Assembly (NCBI GenBank): GCA_001910725.1
Contig: MJGA01000008.1
Coordinates: 186,001 to 250,000, forward strand
Direction of reading: 5' to 3'
From: Phanerodontia chrysosporium
Taxonomy: Eukaryota > Basidiomycota > Agaricomycetes > Polyporales > Phanerochaetaceae
DNA: 64,000 nucleotides
Shown: in pieces, positions 22,127-34,180 of the stretch
Numbering within the stretch: position 1 is the first letter of the stretch
How the letters are laid out: every line of letters starts with the position of its first letter
Made by a program: the position numbers and the translations under genes
Notes under the pieces: generated by a model
The model's database searches: none
What the model was told of the DNA's origin: nothing
The model's input: the letters and a program-made list of their open reading frames with translations, nothing else

Positions 22127-23925
22127 ATGCCTACAGCTACCACCACCAGAAAGCGCAAGTCAACTGGAGCAACAGATGAACGGGCGGCGAAACAGCCCAG
22201 AAAGACGTTAGACTCGTTCTTCTCGCCGCAGGTCGTCGTCAAAAGCGCTCCAGACTCGGAGAAAGAGCCGACAAGAGTGCATGTGGCACTAAACGCGGAG
22301 CAGCTGAAGGTCCTGGGCATGGTAGTTGACGAGGGAAAGAACATCTTTTTTACTGGGTCTGCAGGTGCGTCTTCGCATAGAACGGGCGGCGCGCTCCTCT
22401 GACGCGCCGTAGGCACGGGCAAGTCCCTCCTCCTCCGCGCTATCATCTCTGCACTGCGCAAGAAGCATGCCAAGAAGCCTGACGCCGTCTCCGTGACTGC
22501 CAGCACAGGAATGGCGGCCTCCAACATCGGGGGACAACGATTCACGCGTGGGGCGCCATCACCCCTGGTATGCACGACATCGACAAGCTCATCAGCTACA
22601 TCAAGACGTGCAAGCCTGCGCATAAGCGGTGGAAGGCCACGCAGGTCCTCATTATTGATGAGATCTCGATGGTCGACGGCCAGTTGTTTGACACGCTCGC
22701 GAAGCTTGCCGTGGCCCTGCGCAAGAAGACCGATCGCCCGTTCGGAGGCATCCAGCTCGTCGTGACCGGAGACTTCTTCCAGCTACCACCTGTCACGAAG
22801 AGCGGAAAGGAGCCGTTTTTTGCCTTCCAGAGCGAAGCATGGCGTGCGTGCATCGAGCACACCGTGACGCTCACGCAGGTCTTCCGCCAGAAGGACAGCA
22901 CATTTGTCGACCTTCTCAACGAGATGCGCCGCGGTGCGATATCGGAAGCCGCGCGCAAGATGTTCGTCGGCCTGTCACGTCCGCTCTCGCAGGACGATGG
23001 GCTACTTCCGACCGAGCTGTTTCCTCTGCGTGCAGAAGTCGACCGAGCGAACGCGGCGCGCATGGCTGCGCTTACTGGCCCGGTCTTCAAGTACGAGGCT
23101 CGAGATAGCGGTGCCGCGCCAGCGGAGAAGCGGGCGAAACTGCTGGAGGCTATGGTCGCACCGCGGATGGTCGAGCTAAAGGCAGAGGCGCAGGTGATGC
23201 TTATTAAGAACGTCGACGAGAGCCTCGTAAATGGCAGCGTTGGGCGTGTACTCGGTTTCTTCCCTGCCTCAGCCTGCTTCGCAAGTGTTGGTGCACCATC
23301 AGTAGCCGACGCGTCGCCATCCAAGCCCAGCAGTTCCACGAAGCCCGTCAGCTCGGCGAAGCCAAAGTCGCAGGACGCGCCGAAGGCACCGAACGGCTTT
23401 GTGCGCAACGTCCAGGTCGGCCCCGACGGCAGGACACCCCTCGCTCTCTGCCCCGAAACTGTCAAGAGAACACGAGCCGCCACCCTCGCCTGTGAAGGTC
23501 AAGAGCAAGGCGAAGGACGAGGAGCTGCTCCCGCTAGTCGAATTTAGCACCCCGCAGGGGAAGGAGGTTGTGCTCATCGCCCGAGACGAGTTTCGCTCGG
23601 AGGACAACGAGGGCAAGTTGCTTGCGCGGCGCGTGCAGATTCCACTGGTCCTCGCGTGGGCGATGTCCATACACAAGAGCCAAGGCCAGACGATCCAGAA
23701 GGTCAAGGTCGACCTTGGGAGGGTCTTCGAGAAGGGTGCGTTTCCATGCCGCTTGAGCGGTCGCTGGCTAACAGCCCGATAGGCCAGAGCTACGTTGCAC
23801 TGTCCCGCGCCGCCTCAATGGAGGGTCTGCAAGTGCTCCGCTTCGATGCTAAGAAGGTGATGGCACACCCGAAGGTCATCGAGTGGGCGAAGACGATTGA
23901 ACAGACAGGGTCCTCGTCCGCGTAA
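22127..23925 (+). CDS. PIF1: PIF1-family DNA helicase with N-terminal PCNA-interaction-like motif
   Basis: Starts [28 protein letters not shown] stretch near residue 30 resembles a PIP box. Helicase motifs follow: [20 protein letters not shown], Walker [32 protein letters not shown], Walker [51 protein letters not shown] and [17 protein letters not shown]. Introns interrupt GSAG|TGKS and VFEKG|QSYV. Frames are broken at GGGGG 22529-22533 (one base missing between NIGG and TTIHAW). A second break lies between about 23437 and 23454, best explained by one C missing from each of two CCCC runs. PIF1 enzymes are 5'-3' helicases acting at replication forks, telomeres, G-quadruplexes and mitochondrial DNA. 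At about 600 residues it is compact. Confidence 0.92.
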
Positions 23926-24346
23926 ACGCAAGCCTTTCAGAACCCATGCACGGACTTTAGTTTATTAATTAAGCTATTGCGACGAGTCAGTCGCATACAT
24001 GTCGTAGTACATAGACGTACAAATACAGTTCCAAGTAGTCGTTGGGTACTCCCAGGGTTAGGGTTAGCCTCGATCCATCGAAACATATGGTACGCGCACG
24101 TCTGCTCCTCCGCTCTCACAGACACACTACGGTACAAGCACGTGTAAGCAGCTCTGTCTCTCCGTCGGTCCTCTCCTGAATATAATTCGATTTGCTCAGG
24201 AATTATGCCCGTCATGTCCGAAGAAGGCAGCCCGGAGGAACCTGCCTCGTGTCGCTGCCTATCACGTTGTGATCCTGGGTGAGTTGGGACCTCGGTATTC
24301 CATCCCGTTCTTTCTTCTGAACATCCAACTACCAGCGATACCAGCG

Positions 24347-25161
24347 ATGTCCGGGCCTCCTCCGAAGGGCAACTACGGTGCCCCGCCAAAGTGTGTACGA
24401 GAGCCATTGCTCGCACGGCAGGCGCGCGCTGACGCGAGTGCACTAGGTACATCAACGACTTCAGCAAGGCTCTTGCGGGCGAAGTCCGCATCCTGCTACA
24501 GGAGGTCGGCAAGCTCAGAGATGAACGGCGGCAGCTGCAGCAGTGCGTCCTAGACATCCGCATCCGTGTCGGGCTGCCCATGCCAATGCTCTAGAACAGC
24601 GAGATCGCAGAGCTCATGGCCGTGAAGGCCAAATACAGCACGGGTGGAGAGTACGCCCCCGATTGGCACCCAGGCCATGTACGTGCACGAGTCTCAGTAC
24701 TTTCTCTGATCCTGACTGAGATTGGGCAGCGCGAGCCGACTCCACCGCCCGCGCTCCCGCCGCCGCCGCCCACAGAGCCCGCCGAGCCCAGCGGGCCTGC
24801 ACCTCCGGCCTGGCGAACTGTACACAAGCGCGCGCCGCGACAGAAGAAGCCCAAGGCCCTTCCTGCACCTGCACCTGCACCTCCGCCGCCCGCCATCGAG
24901 GCTCCGCCACCGCAGAACGTCCCCGCATGGGCACAGTGGCGACGTGAGTAGATTGTGCTGAAGCCTTCTGATTGTGTGGACTAAGCCGATCGCGCAGCCA
25001 ATCCAATGTTTGCACCCCAGCCGCAGATGGCTGCTGCTGCTGCTCCGCCCATGCCGTCGCCTCCGCCGCCCCGAGCAGGGCTCTTCGGTACGCCGTCCGG
25101 TATGCTATAAGATGCATTGCTGACTGGATGCACAGGCCCGCCATCTCCACCACCGAAGTAA
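24347..25161 (+). CDS. Small coiled-coil, proline-rich protein of unknown function
   Basis: Five exons can be joined: MSGPPPKGNYGAPPK, YINDFSKALAGEVRILLQEV (then GKLRDERRQLQ), HEIAELMAVKAKYSTGGEYA, a proline/alanine-rich part (ALPPPPPTEPAEPSGPAPPA), NPMFAPQPQMAAAAAPPMPS and a terminal PPSPPPK. Splice sites are good, for example GTGTGT...CTAG, GTGCGT...ACAG and GTACGT...GCAG. The ordered part is a helix of about 55 residues likely to form a coiled coil; the C-terminal half is P/A-rich and probably disordered. I cannot assign a family or function. The start sits in a good context (GCGATGTC), and no upstream in-frame ATG gives a better protein. Confidence 0.65.
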
Positions 25162-28100
25162 ACAGAATATTAAAGCTGATCTGGACCGTCACGATGTATT
25201 ACAGTTTGGATTTCGTACGAGCTTTGTACTAACAGGTCGTTACCGGTAATCTGTATGTTTCTAGTAGATCATTGACTTGTCCCCAACAACTTTTTAACGC
25301 TTGACTTTTGCACCACCCTGCTACCATCTAGACTGCGTCTCTGCTGATAGAAGGCGTGAAGTATTCGAAGAATTAGTTGTTCAGTCATATTTTGCGGTGA
25401 AGTGTAAGCAGTTTGTTGTGTTGATGAAACTGTGTGTGAGCCCATAGGTCGAGCCTTCGAGGGGCCATGTCCTTGCCGAGACAAGAAATGAGCCAGTGCT
25501 CACGCAGGGTGGGCAGCGTGTAACACGTTATGCTTCTACCATATACTCGGCTAGGATATGGCGTGTGTCAGCTCAAACAGATTAGAGCGGCATTTTAGCC
25601 AGAGTGTACGCGCTGCTACCATTCCGAGGTGAGCTTCTGTCGTGGACGGGACAGCAGCATGTACGCCAGCACTCTGCAGCGCAACAGCGGGAACATCCCT
25701 GCACATATTTCGGAGTCAGCGTCCGAACATAGGCCCCGAGTGGCGGGAGCGACGCACTCGCTATAGGCGTGTTTGCAGGTCGCCTCGCGGGACGGACGCA
25801 GTAGGGCCCCGACGGAACCTGCATGCAGTCAAGAAGCGGGTAGTCCGAGGGTCTCCTCGGTGGACGCTATGTGACGATGCACGAACGACGAGTATTCGTG
25901 ACATCCCTTCACTGCATGCCTGTGGCCGGGCAGCCTTGTTGTATCCGGCGTCTCGGGCCCTGGCTCAGAGGCATGCTGCCACGGACGGAGGCATTGCACT
26001 ATAGGTTAGTCGTATCTCCCGACAAATGCCCAAACGCCGAAGATACCCAGCGCGGGTCAGACATTCTAGGAGGTCCGGGACTTTGTACATCCGAGATGAA
26101 GCGCAGCGGTTTCGAGGACGCAGCATCTTTTGGCGTCGAAAAAACGGACCGCAGAGGGAGCGATGAATTTGTCTGTATGCGAAGCGTCTCCTCTAAGATG
26201 AACAGCCGTTATTGTCGGCTTCGGTTCTCGGCGCACTGCTTCGCAGTCCATAGGGGCAGCTTCGTCCATATAGTAGCAGGGCGATGTCATATTCTCTTGG
26301 GGAAATGAAAAGGATCCCAGAGAAGCTACGGGGTGAGAACTACCACCGCAGAACACGAAGGTATACGGCCGTGAGGCATAGCGAGATATCGACGAGACGG
26401 ACGTGGTGAAATTCTTGCTTTCCCTATGTCCGGTGGCAGTTAGGGTTGGCCTGCACGCTACCAGAGAAGGCAGAATAGAGAACACAGGTGTGATAGTCGA
26501 GTGAAGAAGAAAGGACAGCGATGAATTTAGACCCGTGTTTGCCTGAAGGTACGCCAGCCCTCGTCGCAGTGATTCCGGAAAATAAATGGGCGTGTGTCTT
26601 TGGCAAGGGGCGGTCTCCAGCAAAGACGCCGGTCGGTGTCTATGCCAGGGGCAACTGTATCGACGCCAGTGTCGAAGTTCCATGTCAGTCAAGACGTGTT
26701 TTGGGGGCCTGGGTCTTCATACGTAGGGGCGAGAGTCCTCGCGCGAACCGCGTGCCGCAGCAGCTGCGCCACGCCGCCGAGCACCTCCACGCACACCAGC
26801 TCTAGGCCTTGGTGAATGCCCCAGTGTGGTATAGAGTCGCAGCAGCAGACGTACGGCAACGGCGTGTTCAGCTCGGCCCGCTCGGAGTGGAAGAGGATGC
26901 AGTGTTGATCCGCAGGAGCCCAAGACTGGATCTCCTACGCAGATGTGGCTATCGTGCGTTTTGGGTTTCGACTATGCAACGTCGTTTCAGGACACGGATA
27001 TCTGTGGCTAAAACGCGGTACGACTGCTTGACGTGTAGGGGCTTGGTCCAGCGGGCCGACGTCAACGCCCGTAGCAGATTCGGACAGGAAGAGAATCACT
27101 CACGAGGTAAGCTACGTGCATTTGCACAGCTTGAGCCTGTCGTCTGTCAGTGCCGGTACTCAGAGGTCCGGTGTCCGGGCCTTGTTGGGTGCGGCACGGA
27201 CTCGCTCTGATGATATCGAAGTGCGAGATCCAAGGTGGTTGTCAAGAAATGGAATTTGCCTTGTACTCGTGACATGTCTCCTCCATTCGACGCATGCCTA
27301 AAAAGGACAGCAAAGCTGGCTTAGTCTGCAGAGCTGGCGCACTAACCATAGAAGCTCAGCGTTGGTCAAGTGGTGAACTTACCGAAAAGCTATGATGAAG
27401 ACTTGGGTTTGACACAGCGATGGTCCGCCTCCTACTGGCTGCATAAGCAAAGTCAGCTGTGGCGCCGAATGTAGCCTTCAAGGGAGAGGCAAACCGTCAA
27501 GCAAGAAACGAATAGCAATGGTCTGAGACCAGTAATTGAGTTTGCAGTGTTCGTAAGGTCCTGGGAATAGACGATGGCGCTCCGTCAAGCAACGCGAACG
27601 GCGCTCATCCTCATCGGGAACCGCAAAACGCTGACATATGGGACGCGATTGCAGCCCTTCATCATGACCATGGGTTACGATTGAGGCGCTGTTGACCTTA
27701 CGCCGTTCACAGCTCGCAGGGCCTCGCCGCGCACATGCCACCTGCAGCTGGTGTACAGAGGGATATCATCGTCTATGCATCCAGGAAGGCTGCGCCGCCA
27801 CTTACAAGTTGAAGGAGGCATCGCCAAGTGGACTGCGCGGCCGATGTTAGTGCAAGAACATCGCGGAGTCCGTGGCAGAATTCTGAAGTCAGTCGACCGC
27901 CGCTTCGAGAGGAGAGCCACGAGAGGAAGAGCCACGGGAGGCGATCCAAAATATCAGGCCTTGCAAAAAAACAGCCTGAGGCCGCCGGTATACACGTCAG
28001 AGGCGCAGCAAGGTCGTCAAATTATCGAGAGATGTTGGAGCGGAGCGATAGAGGATGCGATGCAGAGGCACGATTATCCTGCAGGGATGAATTACCCGTC

Positions 28101-28473
28101 ACGAGACGTGCCGTGGGCGATTTCTGCAACGGAAAAAAGTATCGGGACAACGAAACCCACTGGAGGAAGATCTGGATACAATGACGGAGGGTAGAGAAAT
28201 GGGGTTACGGTGTGGGCTTAACAAAGCCTGGTCAGGGACGCGCCTCGCTGTCAGTGGCACGAGAAGAGATTCTGACGATCGGATTGATATGAAGCCCACG
28301 CAGTCTTCCGTTCGAATCTTACAATTAAACGCACGGAATGGTCTTTTCAAGTGTGTGCAGCGTTCTCGTGCGAAGCGGTAGGGGCAACTAGGCGATAAGG
28401 CCCTATGCAATTACGAAGTCAGTGGACATTGCAATCAAGATGCAAGGCCACAGAATAGTTACCACTTCTGCCC
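25162..28473. other. 3.3 kb region without recognisable genes
   Basis: Only short unconvincing open frames occur; the longest is 208 codons on the minus strand at 26066-26692, without motif or low-complexity signature. No transposase, reverse transcriptase, terminal repeat or tRNA was recognised. It may hold a non-coding transcript, a decayed element or genes I cannot see. Confidence 0.4.
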
Positions 28474-29748
28474 CTATAGATCGTCATTCTCCGCAGCGGC
28501 TTGCTCGAAGCTCCATATGCATGAGTCTTCATTGTCACTTCCTGCGAACATGATGACAAGCTTGCCTTCCTCAAAGATATGCTTCAAGCGAGTGACCAGT
28601 CCATGTGCAAGCTCGGCTACCTGAGGCTTAGCGAGATGTAGTCGCACCGTGAAGGTAGCGAGCGTGGGACAGCCAGAAGCAAACGTATCAATATCGGGCC
28701 AGTCGATATCGTGGTGCAGAAAGCCCCGTTTGTTATCGATGTTGTCGAACTCGAGAGTGATGCGCGCGATGCTCCCGTCCCGACAGTGAATATAGGTGAG
28801 CGGTATGCAATCCATGGCTTGGCCACAGACGATCATCACCTTGAAGGTGTTGCGTTGGTCCCACTCTGGTGGTCCTGATCCTGCACAAGTCATGAACATC
28901 ATTTTCAGGCCAGAAGAGCGGAATGGCTTACGGATAATTGTGGTGTGTGTGCATAAGGTACCGCCTTCATGTTTAGTGTTTGCAGTAATGCAACGCACAA
29001 TAGCACTAAATCGAGATGCTTCATCTGGCCGTAGATATGCTGCCGATGTGGGACTGGGCTGCCTTGTGGTGAAGAGTAACAGGACGAATGGCCATCGGTC
29101 AAGACATTCGCGGAGGACGATCTTGTTGCAGACCGGGCGGTCCTTGACAGCGAGTGCAATCGGAACGTCATCTGGCGGCTTCATCCAGGACACATTCGTA
29201 ACTTCCAATTCCCACTCGCTTCCTGGACCGAGCTTCTGAACAAGCTTCAAGATGTGGGCAAACGCGGCAAGACGGTAGTTCCGCAGGTGAACAGGAAAGC
29301 ATGGGCGTATGAGGGTTGGTAGCCTTTTAGGGAGAGATGCGTGCAGTGAACGGAGAGTTTGGATAGACGTTGGGGTGCATGCACCATCAAGCTTGTGAGA
29401 CAGAGATATTAGGGGTGAGAACGCTTTTGCGTGGAGGGCGTTGTAGATCAGGTGCGTCCAGGGTATGCAGGGTGCTGTCTCTTCCACGGTGAGGTCCATG
29501 ACGTAGTTTCTGACAGTCTGTGAGAAGCTGAGCAGCGTCTGGACGTCTGAGCGAGAGCGGAGGGTCAAGACTGCGAAGACATGCTGACGACAGCGTGAAC
29601 CCCAAGACCTGCAGACGAGGGAGCAGCTGCTCATGTAGCGCTTAGCAGTTCGCCTTGCTACGCCTCCAGCAAGAGAGGCATCCCAGGAAAGTATGTGAAG
29701 GAGGAGGTCCAAAAGCTCTTGGGGCAGGTTCTCGCCCGATACGCCCAT
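28474..29748 (-). CDS. F-box-like protein
   Basis: The ATG at 29748 gives MGVSGENLPQELLDLLLHIL, a typical F-box start (LPxELLxxIL). It continues with CSLVCRSWGSRCRQHVFAVL, the conserved S-V-C-x-x-W part. The rest, about 380 residues, resembles the leucine-containing C-terminal regions of the large basidiomycete F-box families (for example PTLATFTVRLHLAKP). No intron is needed. The open frame extends 30 codons further upstream to 29838, but that part looks non-coding. F-box proteins recruit substrates to SCF ubiquitin ligases through Skp1; the substrate is unknown. Such genes are highly multiplied in Agaricomycetes. Confidence 0.75.
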   Translation of the reverse strand: MGVSGENLPQELLDLLLHILSWDASLAGGVARRTAKRYMSSCSLVCRSWGSRCRQHVFAVLTLRSRSDVQTLLSFSQTVRNYVMDLTVEETAPCIPWTHLIYNALHAKAFSPLISLSHKLDGACTPTSIQTLRSLHASLPKRLPTLIRPCFPVHLRNYRLAAFAHILKLVQKLGPGSEWELEVTNVSWMKPPDDVPIALAVKDRPVCNKIVLRECLDRWPFVLLLFTTRQPSPTSAAYLRPDEASRFSAIVRCITANTKHEGGTLCTHTTIIRKPFRSSGLKMMFMTCAGSGPPEWDQRNTFKVMIVCGQAMDCIPLTYIHCRDGSIARITLEFDNIDNKRGFLHHDIDWPDIDTFASGCPTLATFTVRLHLAKPQVAELAHGLVTRLKHIFEEGKLVIMFAGSDNEDSCIWSFEQAAAENDDL

Positions 29749-30649
29749 TTCCGAGACTACACTTCGGAGAAGGTCGATGTGAGAGAAAGATTTTGTAAGT
29801 CGGATGACATTGGTCTGTTCCCACGTTCTGCACACCACCTACGGTCACACATACCGTAATGTTCTTCAATCTCTTTGATATTGCCCGTATACGATCGATG
29901 AGCTGTGCGATGCGATGCGCGACCAACTAGCGGGTGACCAGATGCAGCACCAGCTCTGAGTTCTGGGACGAGATGAAGGTCTCAGCAACCGTGCCTGATA
30001 CACAACCATAGTAATATATACTGCCTACTCATGAAAGGGACTCCAGCGAGACTCAGCGCGATATCCAGGACGACGTGGCGAGCAGCAAGCACCGAGGACA
30101 AGTTACGATGGGTTGTAAGCGCTGAAATTGGAACTCGGCCAGAGGCTACCGGAGGGTCTCATAAGCGCTCAATCCTCTCCCAGGCTCTCAGCCTCAAGCT
30201 CAAGATCCAGGAGCTATCCACACCCACCGGATAGCAACGAGCAAATACTAGGTACCACACCGCATGGCATACTTGGATTTAAAGAATCCTCCCTGGAATA
30301 GAGACGTTCATCGCGACCCTGCAGTGCGCGTTCCACTCCAATCCCGTCGGTTCTGGTGAGTAACGACTGCATACATCCTATATCCTACCTCAAAATTCAT
30401 GTTACTGCCAGTGGCTAGTGAACTGTGAGCAGAGTCTTCAAATGTCATCACGAATGAAAGAATTGCACCGCCGCACGGCCTGACACGATCGAGCTCAGTC
30501 TCAGAGCATGACGTCCGTCGGAAGTGAACCGCTGGTCACGATGGACGCCTCAAAGCGCATATATAGAGTCTCGCATGTCGAGTCGCCCTTCTGCAGTGTG
30601 AATCGCCGCTACTATTCCTACGGCTTATACACCGATAGCTACGAGGACA
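29749..30649. other. Divergent promoter region
   Basis: This 0.9 kb separates the F-box gene (minus) from the 2OG oxygenase (plus). A TATA-like element for the latter is at 30559-30567. Nothing else was recognised. Confidence 0.45.
30559..30567 (+). promoter_or_regulatory. Putative TATA box of the 2OG oxygenase gene
   Basis: CATATATAG lies about 85 nt upstream of the ATG at 30650, a plausible distance for a fungal core promoter with a short leader. Confidence 0.5.
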
Positions 30650-32043
30650 ATGCAAGATCTCACCACGGTTCCTCCTTTTCCAGATGACGTGCCGACCCAC
30701 CCGCTCCTCGTTATAGACTACGAACTCGTGAAGCAGGGCGACCAAGCGGAAGTTGATAAGCTCTGGGACGCTGCCACAAAGCTCGGGTTCTGGTAGTACG
30801 TATGACGTGCCTCCATCAAGAGCGATGGGCTGACAGCGTCTTCTGCAGCCTGAAGAACCACGGCGCAGATGCGGAGGTGGATGCGATGTTTGCCATGGGC
30901 GAGGAGACAATGAAGCTCCCGCTCGAGGAGAAGATGAAGTACGAGCAGGGCGACGGCGGGAACAACTTTGGGTACAAGGCCGCAGGTGCGAACGCGGTCG
31001 ATGAGCAGGGCAACCTCGACACCGTCGAGTTCCTCAACGTCGCGAAGGACGACGCGCTCGCGTACCCGCGCAAAATACACCGCGACTATCCCGCGACGGT
31101 GTATGCGCACATGGAGGACGCGGTGAAGCCCTTCGTGCGCAAGACGGTCGGCATCTGTGGCACGCTGATGGCCGCGCTGAACGACAAGCTTGGTTTGCCC
31201 CGCGGGAGGCTGAACGAGCTGCATCGCCTCGAAAAGGAGAGCTATTGCCAAACGCGGTGCATCAAGAACCCGCCCGCGAAGGGTTCCCCCGCTGACAAGC
31301 AAGCTTTAGGGGCGCATACCGACTATGGGTCATTGGTCAGTTGTATTGCTCACTGCGTTTGCGATTTGTCCTTAGTTTGCCTCAGTCATTCTTGCATAAT
31401 CGCCTGGGCGGTCTGCAGGTGATGCCCCCGGGTCATACTTCCTGGTATTATATCAAGGTGCGCCGTGACACAGATGATGCACCTTATGGCTCGTTCAATT
31501 CTAGCAACGCGGTAGCCTATTCCTGGGTATGCGATATGCAACGTCGGCGACGCTCTGGCCATACTGAGTGGTGGTATCCTCCGGTCCAATGTCCACCGAG
31601 TGGTGTGCGTCACGCCGCCGCCAAAGACTGCGTTACAATCTGACCAGCTGTTTTCGAACAGGACGCCGCCGAAGGACCAGGCGGCGTACGAGCGCTGGTC
31701 GCTCGTATACTTCCACCGGCCGCACAACGGTGTCATGCTCGAGGCCCTTGTCAACGACAGCCCGGCGATCGCGGACGCCGTCGCGCGGGCGGCCAACCCA
31801 GCGCGCTTCCACACCGGCGAGACCGCGGACGAGTGGATGATGCGGCGGGTGCGGATGCGGCGCACGAAGAACATGACGGTGCGCACCCTCTCCCGCAGTT
31901 GCGATGGCGACGGCCCAGCTTTGCTCACTTGCGTGCCTGGCACGGCGCAGGGCCCCGAGGCGTGGCGGCAGAGCCTGGGCACGGAGCACAACGAGAACAT
32001 CGAGGGGCATGCACAGGCCGCGCGGCCAGTCTCGGTGTACTGA
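30650..32043 (+). CDS. Isopenicillin-N-synthase-like 2-oxoglutarate/Fe(II) oxygenase
   Basis: Starts MQDLTTVPPFPDDVPTHPLL, with an N-terminal DIOX_N-type part (EVDKLWDAATKLGFWYLKNH) and the double-stranded beta-helix core. Iron ligands are the HTD of LGAHTDYGSL and the His of GGILRSNVHR. The core also has GGLQVMPPG, PIPGYAICNVGDALAI and RWSLVYFHRPHNGV. It ends GHAQAARPVSVY. Introns fall at GFWY, after HTDYGSL, after WYYIK, after NVHR and after RTKNMT, with GT-AG borders in each. No frame damage is seen. Such enzymes hydroxylate or desaturate small molecules using O2 and 2-oxoglutarate and are common in fungal secondary metabolism. Substrate cannot be inferred. Confidence 0.88.
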
Positions 32044-34180
32044 TCGGCGGTGCTCCCTTTTGTGTGGCCCGCCGCGTGCCGTGCCAATCTCGCGATATTG
32101 CGTGTTGTGTATCCCCAGTTGTCGAATGGAAATGGTCGTGGTTCTCTTGTACGTGAAGCTTGGGTCACCCACGCGGCTCCCCTTACGCCCATGGCCGTCA
32201 ACATGGCGACTGCCCGAGCGATCTCTTCTTGCAGGGCTGCTTTCCCTGGCGAACGTTCAGGCGACGGCCGAGTGCAGGTTCAGGGCCTTGCGGAACATCG
32301 TCATAGAAAAGTCGTAGCTGTATTTGGCAGTAAGTTAAGCTCATGAAGAGGCCAACACGTGTCAACAAGCCCCGAGCTCGAGTGCCTCGACGTCCAGCTC
32401 TTTCCGACCGAGACGAGCCCACCCAACCGAAAACATACCCGCGTCGAGCTTGGAATTCCGCGCTGATCTTCGCCGGGCATGTTCACCGCGTCGCTGCACT
32501 GCATGTGGCGTGGCGGCGGCCTGTTCTCATCGGGGACCCATCAACGAGTGCACCTCCTGGCATTCATCCTGTTGTAAATCGGAGCCCTGGCGCTGCACAT
32601 AGAAGGTTCATCTCGCGGTCTCCCGTGCACAGCTGGGCACGGGTCAACACCATCAGGTACTGCTCCTAACAGTGCAGACTTGTCGCAGTCACGTAATGTA
32701 GACCACTCACATAACAGGCAACATTGCAGGCCCGATGTCCGTCAGCTGGTCCGTACTACAGTTCAACGTCAACGTCTATCGTCATAGGACACGCTCGGAC
32801 GCGAGGTTTTCATTTCAAGGCAGGAGGCAGAGTCAAAGTGTCTAACGCACAATAGTTAGATCGCGAACGCGCTGCAGCAGGCATGCAACATGACCCGTCC
32901 ACACCGTGCGCAGACTCAAGGCGCAGCCCGGCGAAGCGAGCAGCCGACGAAGCAAAGCGAAGCAAAAGCGGGGAAGTGGGTGTATGCGTTTCGGGTGGCT
33001 GCAGCACTCCCGGCCTCTTTCGTCATGAAAACGCTGCACGATCGAGCAATTAAATTCTGCAAGAAACGCGAGGTCGTCTCGCACTTTTCCGGCGTCGGGC
33101 GACGACGTACGTCAGCAATCGAGAGGGACGCCTGGAGAGAGATGATGGAGTGATGCAGCGAGAGCAGTTTGCCGAGCGTACCATTGCCAACCATCATCTC
33201 CTCCTGACTGTGCCCTTGACATCCCTATTCCACCCCTGCAGGCGAGCACGACGCCTGCTTGCAAGCATCATTTCCGACCGGGGGGCCCACGGGCGGCGAA
33301 CAGAGCGCGTCTGCTGCTCGACACAGCTCCTAGGATGGAACGGCCGTCAACACCAGGTGCGTCTTCCTGGCGTTGCATGATCTCGGCCGGACAGCCCTTG
33401 CGGCGGCGGGCGCGTGGTGGTCGTGTGCACGCAGGTCCACGGCCCTGAGGGCCTGGTCTCCGGCGTGGGCGTGCGTGGGCTGCAGGGCTCCTCTGGCCGG
33501 GGGCGGACAGTGCGTGGTGGTCGTGGCAGGAGCCAGGCAAGGACACCGGCTGCGGCCGCTGGCGGGCTTGTGACCGGGTGACGGTCACGATGAGAGACCC
33601 GCTGGGGGCCAACTGGCGGCCTGGTCTTTCTGCATCAACCGTGACCTTGGCATGTTTTGCCTCGTCGGCTGTGATCGCATGGCCTCGTGCGTGGGCGACG
33701 TGGAGGGCGGAGGTTTAGACCAGGGGCCGACAGGCAGGTCCTAACCGCGAAGGACGCCCACACCTGAGCCTCAGCTCACCCGCGGTCCTCATCCGTCTCC
33801 CGCTGCCGTCGTGATTTCCGGTGAAGGCAAAGAACACACGCCCCGGCGACATGCTGAGCGCAGCGCATGCCGGCCAGGCTGGCGTCCTGGAAGCTCCCCC
33901 ATCCCAGAAAATGGCGATTAACCGTTCATAACCCGCTTTTGGGTCCGACAGGGGTGATCTTCGCCCTACCCGACGACGACGGCGGGATGATCACAGCGCA
34001 CACGGAAAACACCGAAGCCCTAGGGTGAACATGTCGCCGGGTGGCCGGTGCCGAGTTTCTGTACATACAGCTCGACGACATTTAAGGACGACCCCCGGCC
34101 AGGTAGTTTCTCCCCCAACACCTTCGCTTTAGACACCGTCACCCAAGAAGCACACACACACAAAAGACCCAAGACAAACA
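32044..34180. other. 2.1 kb intergenic region
   Basis: GC-rich between about 33250 and 33960, with overlapping open frames on both strands but none with recognisable protein features. The right end holds the promoter of the cyclophilin gene. No repeats or RNA genes were recognised. Confidence 0.4.

Noticed and set aside
22596..23483. 295-codon minus-strand open frame
   Set aside because: Exactly antisense to the PIF1 helicase core.
24050..24070. Telomere-like GGTTAGGGTTAG
   Set aside because: Only two units, inside a gene-dense region; too short to call an interstitial telomere.
15116..32043. A secondary-metabolite cluster made of the PSD-like pair, MDR A and the 2OG oxygenase
   Set aside because: The genes are separated by unrelated housekeeping genes (tRNA, PIF1, F-box) and there is no synthase, transporter or regulator typical of such clusters.
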